A stretch of 64,000 nucleotides of DNA from Streptomyces dioscori. GTDB taxonomy: Bacteria > Actinomycetota > Actinomycetes > Streptomycetales > Streptomycetaceae. The stretch covers positions 1 to 64,000 of the forward strand of contig NZ_KZ679044.1 in assembly GCF_003024195.1 (NCBI RefSeq), written 5' to 3'. This document shows, piece by piece, positions 58,709 through 64,000 of this stretch. A program made the translations under genes and the position numbers. The notes under the pieces were generated by a model. The model searched no databases. It was not told where the DNA came from and worked only from the letters and a program-made list of their open reading frames with translations. Positions within the stretch are counted from its first letter, which is position 1. Every line of letters begins with the position of its first letter.

Positions 58709-59709
58709 CCACCGTCGCGGTGAAGCCGGCCACCATGGCGCAGGCGCTCGGACGGGCCCTGCGCGACGCCATGACCGACGACCCCACCGTCCATGTGATG
58801 GGTGAGGACGTGGGCGCCCTCGGCGGTGTCTTCCGGGTCACCGACGGCCTCGCGAAGGAGTTCGGCGAGGACCGGGTCACCGACACCCCGCTGGCCGAGG
58901 CGGGCATCCTCGGCACGGCGGTCGGCATGGCCATGTACGGGCTTCGGCCGGTCGTGGAGATGCAGTTCGACGCCTTCGCGTACCCGGCCTTCGAGCAGCT
59001 GATCTCGCACGTGGCGAAGATGCGCAACCGCACGCGCGGGGCGATGCCGCTGCCCCTGACCGTGCGCGTGCCCTACGGCGGCGGCATCGGCGGGGTGGAG
59101 CACCACAGCGACTCCTCCGAGGCGTACTACATGGCGACTCCGGGGCTGCATGTCGTGACCCCCGCGACGGTCGCCGACGCGTACGGGCTGCTGCGCGAGG
59201 CCATCGCCTCCGACGACCCGGTCGTCTTCCTGGAGCCCAAGCGGCTGTACTGGTCGAAGGACTCCTGGAACCCCGACGAGCCGCAGGCCGTGGAGCCGAT
59301 CGGCCGCGCGGTGGTCCGCCGGCCGGGCCGCAGCGCCACGCTCATCACGTACGGGCCGTCCGTGCCCGTCTGCCTGGAGGCCGCGGACGCGGCGCGGGCC
59401 GAGGGCTGGGACCTGGAGGTCGTCGACCTTCGCTCCCTGGTGCCCTTCGACGACGAGACGGTCGCCGCGTCCGTGCGCCGCACCGGCCGGGCCGTCGTGG
59501 TGCACGAGTCGGGCGGCTACGGAGGGCCCGGCGGGGAGATCGCCGCGCGGGTCACCGAGCGGTGCTTCCACCACCTGGAGGCGCCGGTGCTGCGCGTCGC
59601 CGGGTTCGACATCCCGTATCCGCCGCCGATGCTGGAGCGGCACCATCTGCCCGGCGTCGACCGGATCCTGGACGCGGTGGCCCGGCTGCAGTGGGAGGCA
59701 CAGAGCTGA
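58705..59709 (+). CDS. bkdB: branched-chain 2-oxoacid dehydrogenase E1 beta
   Basis: 334 residues from ATG at 58705 overlapping bkdA. E1 beta features: VHVMGEDVGALGGVFRVTDGL, DTPLAEAGILGTAVGMAMYG, MPLPLTVRVPYGGGIGGVEHHSDSSEAYY, VVVHESGGYGGPGGEIAA. It forms the alpha2-beta2 heterotetramer with BkdA. bkdC begins within the stop codon (TGATG), so all three components are coupled. Confidence 0.92.
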   Translation: MTTVAVKPATMAQALGRALRDAMTDDPTVHVMGEDVGALGGVFRVTDGLAKEFGEDRVTDTPLAEAGILGTAVGMAMYGLRPVVEMQFDAFAYPAFEQLISHVAKMRNRTRGAMPLPLTVRVPYGGGIGGVEHHSDSSEAYYMATPGLHVVTPATVADAYGLLREAIASDDPVVFLEPKRLYWSKDSWNPDEPQAVEPIGRAVVRRPGRSATLITYGPSVPVCLEAADAARAEGWDLEVVDLRSLVPFDDETVAASVRRTGRAVVVHESGGYGGPGGEIAARVTERCFHHLEAPVLRVAGFDIPYPPPMLERHHLPGVDRILDAVARLQWEAQS

Positions 59710-61406
59710 TGGCCCAGGTCCTGGAGTTCAAACTGCCCGACCTCGGCGAGGGGCTCACCGAGGCCGAGATCGTCCGCTGGCTCGTCCAGGTCGGCGATGT
59801 CGTCGCCGTCGACCAGCCCGTGGTGGAGGTCGAGACGGCCAAGGCGATGGTCGAGGTCCCCTGCCCGTACGGCGGCGTGGTCACGGCCCGCTACGGAGAA
59901 GAGGGCACCGAACTGCCCGTGGGCTCGCCGCTGCTGACGGTCGCGGTGGGAGCGGCGGCTTCCGGCACGCCGGGATTCGGCACGGCGGACCTCGGTGCGC
60001 CGGGCCGGGACGCGGCGGCCCTCGACGCGCCGGTCTCCGGGACGCGGGGAGCCGGAGACGGGGACGAGGGCTCCGGGAACGTGCTCGTGGGGTACGGCAC
60101 GCAGGCGCCTCCGGCGCGGCGCCGCAGGGTACGACCGCCCGCGCCCGGTGCGGCGCCGGGCCACCGGTCACCGGGCGGGTCATCCGCCCCGGACCGGACT
60201 TCCGCGGACCGGTCCGGGATGGCCCGGCTCGGCCCGGATCGGCCTGGTGAGGACCTGTCCGGCGCGGATCGGCCCGGTGCCGACCGGACTGTCGCGGACC
60301 GGACCGGCACGGACCGGACCCGTGTCGACCTGTCCGGCGATGGGGCGTCCGCGACCACCGTCCGGCTTTCCGTCCGCGAGGAGCAGCCGCCTACGGTCGG
60401 TGTCGGTGTCGGTGTCGATGCCGGGCCCCGGCCCGACGGCCCCGTGCCGGTGATCTCGCCGCTCGTGCGGCGGCTGGCCCGGGAGAACGGGCTGGACCTG
60501 CGGGCGCTGGCCGGTTCGGGACCTGACGGTCTGATCACGCGTGCGGACGTGGAGCACGCCGTACGGGCCGGTGCCTCCGTCCCGTACGTCCCGTCCGTCC
60601 CGTCCGCCGGCCCGGCCGTCGCGCGGCCGGAGCAGGGCCCGGCGGCGGCACCCGTACCGGCCACCCCGCACGCGTCCGGCACCGCAGCCCCCCGGGCGGG
60701 CACCGCAGCCCCCCGGGCGGGCACCCGCGTCCCCCTCAAGGGCATCCGCGGTGCCGTCGCCGACAAGCTCTCCCGGAGCCGGCGCGAGATCCCCGACGCG
60801 ACCTGCTGGGTGGACGCCGACGCGACGGAACTGATGCACGCGCGCACGGCGATGAACGAGGCGGGCGGGCCGAAGATCTCCCTGCTCGCGCTCCTCGCCC
60901 GTATCTGCACCGCCGCGCTGGGCCGGTTCCCCGAGCTCAACTCGACGGTCGACATGGAAGCCCGCGAGGTCGTCCGGCTCGACGAGGTGCACCTCGGGTT
61001 CGCCGCGCAGACCGAGCGCGGACTCGTCGTGCCGGTGGTGAAGGGGGCGCACAGCAGGGACGCGGAGTCGCTGAGCGCGGAGTTCGCCCGGCTCACCGAG
61101 GCGGCCAGGACCGGGACGCTCACCCCGGCGGACCTCACCGGCGGGACCTTCACGCTGAACAACTACGGCGTGTTCGGTGTCGACGGCTCGACCCCGATCA
61201 TCAACCACCCCGAGGCGGCCATGCTCGGCGTCGGCCGGATCGTCCCCAAGCCCTGGGTGCACGAGGGCGAGTTGGCGGTGCGGAAGGTCGTACAGCTCTC
61301 GCTCACCTTCGACCACCGGGTGTGCGACGGCGGAACGGCGGGCGGTTTCCTGCGGTATGTGGCGGACTGTGTGGAGCAACCGGCGGTGCTGCTGCGGACC
61401 TTGTGA
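59709..61406 (+). CDS. bkdC: dihydrolipoamide acyltransferase E2
   Basis: 565 residues from ATG at 59709. One lipoyl domain (1-80) carries the lipoyl Lys45 in VETAKAM. The linker 85-245 is unusually long and contains DRTG/ADRPG-type repeats (about 161-208). A peripheral subunit-binding domain lies at about 248-287 (VISPLVRRLARENGLDLRALAGSGPDGLI). The acyltransferase core ends with His536 and Asp540 in FDHRVCDGG. It moves the acyl group to CoA. The E3 gene is not in the window. Confidence 0.92.
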   Translation: MAQVLEFKLPDLGEGLTEAEIVRWLVQVGDVVAVDQPVVEVETAKAMVEVPCPYGGVVTARYGEEGTELPVGSPLLTVAVGAAASGTPGFGTADLGAPGRDAAALDAPVSGTRGAGDGDEGSGNVLVGYGTQAPPARRRRVRPPAPGAAPGHRSPGGSSAPDRTSADRSGMARLGPDRPGEDLSGADRPGADRTVADRTGTDRTRVDLSGDGASATTVRLSVREEQPPTVGVGVGVDAGPRPDGPVPVISPLVRRLARENGLDLRALAGSGPDGLITRADVEHAVRAGASVPYVPSVPSAGPAVARPEQGPAAAPVPATPHASGTAAPRAGTAAPRAGTRVPLKGIRGAVADKLSRSRREIPDATCWVDADATELMHARTAMNEAGGPKISLLALLARICTAALGRFPELNSTVDMEAREVVRLDEVHLGFAAQTERGLVVPVVKGAHSRDAESLSAEFARLTEAARTGTLTPADLTGGTFTLNNYGVFGVDGSTPIINHPEAAMLGVGRIVPKPWVHEGELAVRKVVQLSLTFDHRVCDGGTAGGFLRYVADCVEQPAVLLRTL

Positions 61407-61506
61407 CCCCCGCGGCCCGGCAGAGCCCGTGGCCGTCCGCCGCCACCCCCGTCCACATGCTGTGCGCGGGGGTGGAAATGATCCATCGGGCACCCATACT
61501 CGTGGG

Positions 61507-62427
61507 GTGACCGCGTTCGAGCCACCCAGCGCATCCGGTTCCTCCGACGCATCCGGTTCCTCCGGCGCACCCGGTACGGACGGCCACGACGCCGTCGTAC
61601 TGGCCGGAGGCGCCGCCCGCCGTCTCGGTGGCGCGGACAAACCGGGCGTGCGCGTCGGCGGTCGCGCGCTGCTCGACCGTGTCCTCGCCGCCTGTTCCGG
61701 CGCGGCCGTCACCGTGGTCGTCGCGGAGCCCCGGCCCACCGCGCGCCCCGTCGAGTGGGCGCGCGAGGACCCTCCCGGCGGGGGCCCGCTGGCCGCGCTG
61801 GACGCCGGCCTGCGGCACACCACCGCCGAGTACGTCGTCGTGCTCTCCGCCGATCTGCCGTTCCTGGACCGGGAGACGGTACGGAAGCTGCTGACCGCTC
61901 TTCATGAGAGCGACGGCGAGGGCGTGTTGCTCACCGACCCCGGTGGCCGCGATCAGCCCCTCGTGGCCGCGTACCGCCGCTCGGCGCTGCGACGCGGGCT
62001 GACGGCGCTGCGCGCCGAGCACGGTGAACTGACCGGTCTGCCGCTGCGGCGGCTCACCGGCGCGCTCGAACTGACCCGAATCACCGACCCCGTCGCGTCC
62101 TTCGACTGCGACACCTGGGACGACATCGCCGCCGCCCGGGCACGTATCAGGGAGCATGGGCACGTGTTGGATGAATGGATCACCGCAGTCAAGGACGAAC
62201 TGGGCATCGACCTGGACGTCGACACCGACGTCCTGCTCGACCTCGCCCGCGACGCCGCCCACGGCGTGGCCCGCCCGGCGGCCCCGCTGACGACGTTCCT
62301 CGTCGGATACGCGGCGGGCCGGGCCGAGGGCGGCCCCGAAGCAGTCGCGGAGGCCGCCCGCAAGGCCGCGGCACTCGCGCTGCGCTGGGCGGCGGAGGCC
62401 GAGTCCACCGGCCCGGACGCCGGATGA
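61507..62427 (+). CDS. mobA: molybdenum cofactor guanylyltransferase (MobA-like) fused to DUF6457
   Basis: 306 residues from a GTG at 61507. A nucleotidyltransferase domain (residues about 25-200) has VVLAGGAARRLGGADKP, VLSADLPFLDRETV and DQPLVAAYR. The last 100 residues (LDEWITAVKDELGIDLDVDTDVLLDLARDAAHGVARPAAPLTTFLVGYAAGR) match DUF6457. The MobA half would transfer GMP to molybdopterin; DUF6457 is of unknown function but often occurs with molybdenum genes. Its stop overlaps moeA. Confidence 0.88.
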   Translation: MTAFEPPSASGSSDASGSSGAPGTDGHDAVVLAGGAARRLGGADKPGVRVGGRALLDRVLAACSGAAVTVVVAEPRPTARPVEWAREDPPGGGPLAALDAGLRHTTAEYVVVLSADLPFLDRETVRKLLTALHESDGEGVLLTDPGGRDQPLVAAYRRSALRRGLTALRAEHGELTGLPLRRLTGALELTRITDPVASFDCDTWDDIAAARARIREHGHVLDEWITAVKDELGIDLDVDTDVLLDLARDAAHGVARPAAPLTTFLVGYAAGRAEGGPEAVAEAARKAAALALRWAAEAESTGPDAG

Positions 62428-63803
62428 CCGCCTCGGGGCAGTTCGAGGAGATCGACTTCGACGTCGAGGAAGCCCTGGCCCTGGTCAAGGAAGGCGGTGC
62501 CCCGGTGCCCGACGACTCCGGATCCACCGGAGCCTCCCGTCCGGTGCCCTCCCCGGCCCCGGCAGCCGGGAGCCGGAAGGACACCGCCGAGCAGCACACC
62601 GAGCACCACACCGCCACGCCCTGGCAGCGGGCCCGCGCCATCGCCGGGCGGGCCCCACGCCGCCCGGACACCGCCGTCTCCGTCACGCTGGACGCCGCGC
62701 TGGGCCTCGTCCTCGCCGCACCGCTCGCCGCGCTCTCGGACCTGCCGTCCTTCGACACGTCCGCGATGGACGGCTGGGCGGTCGCGGGTCCCGGCCCGTG
62801 GGACGTGCGGGCCGAGGGGGTACTCGCGGGACATGCCCAACCGCAGCGGCTCACCGACGGCGAGGCGGTCAGGATCGCCACCGGCGCGCGGATCCCGCAG
62901 GACACCTCCGCCGTGATCCGCAGTGAGCACGGCCGCACCGACGAGAAGGAGCGGCTGTACGCGACACGGGACGTCGTGCACGGTCAGGACATCCGGCCCC
63001 GCGGCCAGGAGTGCCGCGCCGGCGACCCCCTGCTGCCCCCCGGCACGCTGGTCACCCCGGCCGTGCTCGGGCTCGCGGCCGCCGCCGGATACGACACCGT
63101 CGCCGCCCTCCCCCGGCCCCGTGCGGAAATCCTGGTCCTCGGCGACGAGTTGCTCACCGAAGGGCTGCCGCACGACGGGCTGATCCGGGACGCGCTCGGC
63201 CCGATGCTGCCGTCCTGGCTGCGCGCGCTCGGCGCGGAGGTCATCGCGGTACGCCGGCTCGGCGACGACGCCGAAGCCCTGCGCAAGGCCCTCAGGCGTT
63301 CCGATGCCGACCTGATCGTCACGACCGGGGGCACCGCCGCCGGACCCGTGGACCACGTCCACCCGATCCTGCGCCGCCTCGGCGCCGAACTCCTGGTGGA
63401 CGGCGTCCAGGTGCGTCCCGGCCACCCGATGCTCCTGGCGCGCCTCAAGGAGAACCAGCACCTCGTCGGGCTGCCGGGCAATCCGCTCGCCGCCGTCTCC
63501 GGCCTCCTCACGCTCGCCGAGCCACTGCTGCGCACCCTCGCGGGACGCGCGGCGCCGGAGCCGTACACGCTGCCCCTTCAGGACAGCGTGCACGGGCACC
63601 CGTACGACACCCGGCTCGTTCCTGTCGTGCTGCGCGGGGAGCGGGCCGCGCCGCTGCACTACAACGGGCCGGCCATGCTGCGGGGTATCGCCGTGGCCGA
63701 CGCGCTCGCGGTCGTGCCGCCGGGCGGTGCACGGCCGGGTCAGGAACTTGAGATCCTCGACCTGCCCTGGGCCATGGCTGGGATCGAGGTGTGTTTCACG
63801 TGA
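62424..63803 (+). CDS. moeA: molybdopterin molybdotransferase MoeA
   Basis: 459 residues from ATG at 62424. After a 60-residue acidic, low-complexity N-terminus, the MoeA domains show LPSFDTSAMDGWAV, VRIATGARIP, ILVLGDELL, VTTGGTAAGPVDHVHP and LVGLPGNPLAAVSGLLTL. It inserts molybdenum into molybdopterin. The NTGG-type substrate loop is normal apart from small changes. The last codons (TGT TTC ACG TGA) form half of a parS site. Confidence 0.92.
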   Translation: MTASGQFEEIDFDVEEALALVKEGGAPVPDDSGSTGASRPVPSPAPAAGSRKDTAEQHTEHHTATPWQRARAIAGRAPRRPDTAVSVTLDAALGLVLAAPLAALSDLPSFDTSAMDGWAVAGPGPWDVRAEGVLAGHAQPQRLTDGEAVRIATGARIPQDTSAVIRSEHGRTDEKERLYATRDVVHGQDIRPRGQECRAGDPLLPPGTLVTPAVLGLAAAAGYDTVAALPRPRAEILVLGDELLTEGLPHDGLIRDALGPMLPSWLRALGAEVIAVRRLGDDAEALRKALRRSDADLIVTTGGTAAGPVDHVHPILRRLGAELLVDGVQVRPGHPMLLARLKENQHLVGLPGNPLAAVSGLLTLAEPLLRTLAGRAAPEPYTLPLQDSVHGHPYDTRLVPVVLRGERAAPLHYNGPAMLRGIAVADALAVVPPGGARPGQELEILDLPWAMAGIEVCFT

Positions 63804-63806
63804 AAC
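63793..63806. promoter_or_regulatory. parS site spanning the moeA stop and next start
   Basis: GTTTCACGTGAAAC, an exact 14-base match to parS. The moeA TGA (63801-63803) and the GTG start (63800-63802) of the next gene lie inside it. The site is thus coding on both sides and constrained by two proteins. Confidence 0.95.
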
Positions 63807-64000
63807 TTCCGGGCCACGACGCGATCGCCCGCCAGGCGGGCGAACGCCTGGTCACCCATCGGGTGGAGCTGCCGCGCCAGCGGGTGGAACGCCCTCTGTT
63901 CCAGGTCACCAAACGCGTCCTCATGGCGTTGCTGGTGCTGGTCGGCACGGCTTTCATCGTCTATTTCGACCGCGAGGGGTACACCGACAACTCCGACAAG
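63800..64000 (+). CDS. potassium channel family protein, N-terminal part (partial)
   Basis: The first 67 codons are in the window, from the GTG at 63800 that overlaps the moeA stop. It reads KLPGHDAIARQAGERLVTHR then a predicted membrane helix (VTKRVLMALLVLVGTAFIVYF) and DREGYTDNSDK. This matches the start of the two-helix potassium channel proteins found here in Streptomyces. The selectivity filter lies beyond the window. No separate ribosome site is clear; translation is probably coupled to moeA. Confidence 0.75.
   Translation, partial: MKLPGHDAIARQAGERLVTHRVELPRQRVERPLFQVTKRVLMALLVLVGTAFIVYFDREGYTDNSDK

Overview
The window is a high-GC actinobacterial chromosome segment and almost certainly Streptomyces. 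It carries the origin-proximal order gnd (end) - recF - DUF721 - gyrB - gyrA - DUF3566 - tRNA-Ile, then tRNA-Ala, ppiA, rhomboid, crgA, DUF881, class E sortases, pabA, pknB-pbpA-ftsW/rodA-pstP-fhaB-fhaA and tRNA-Leu. GTG and TTG starts, coupled ATGA/GTGA overlaps, parS sites (GTTTCACGTGAAAC) and TTGTCCACA-type DnaA boxes all fit a locus near oriC. oriC itself (dnaA-dnaN) should lie just before base 1.

Layout. 1-7.8 kb: replication and topology genes. 7.88-17.50 kb: an integrated conjugative element of the actinomycete type (AICE, pSAM2-like) inserted in the 3' end of tRNA-Ile(GAT). It is bounded by a 44-bp direct repeat and encodes integrase, excisionase, a RepSA rolling-circle initiator, Spd spread proteins, an FtsK-like TraSA, a SCO3933-type regulator, a GntR/UTRA repressor coupled to a YdcF-like gene, and a second GntR with two divergent Cys-rich small genes. 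Between these modules lies about 0.8 kb of non-coding DNA with two perfect hairpins. 17.5-26 kb: lineage-specific envelope and regulatory genes (DUF6344, DLW-39, a secreted membrane-anchored protein, a Ser/Thr kinase, a helix-turn-helix protein, tRNA-Ala, DUF5324) and a parS site.

25.6-41 kb: the conserved cell-envelope and division cluster, containing ppiA, rhomboid, crgA, DUF881, three class E sortases with pabA among them, and the pknB/pbpA/ftsW/pstP/fha signalling operon. These genes link septum and peptidoglycan synthesis to Ser/Thr phosphorylation. 41.5-52.7 kb: tRNA-Leu and a looser accessory set (NmrA-like oxidoreductase, azoreductase with a divergent HxlR regulator, DUF2252, J-domain protein, rhodanese, acyl-CoA dehydrogenase, a DUF5819/HTTM/SpoU operon).

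52.8-61.4 kb: acyl-CoA and aromatic catabolism, with paaN divergent from a 3-hydroxyacyl-CoA dehydrogenase-tetR pair, then a Lrp/AsnC regulator divergent from the branched-chain 2-oxoacid dehydrogenase operon (E1 alpha, E1 beta, E2). Two copies of one operator-like palindrome (ACCGAACRATCGGT) sit in the two divergent promoters and suggest common control. 61.5-64 kb: molybdenum cofactor genes mobA and moeA, then the start of a potassium-channel gene whose GTG start, together with the moeA stop, lies inside a parS site.

Most genes are ordinary core genes. The most notable material is the AICE with its operators and candidate origin hairpins, and the set of regulatory palindromes (parS, DnaA boxes, TetR/PaaR-like, KstR-like, helix-turn-helix autoregulatory).
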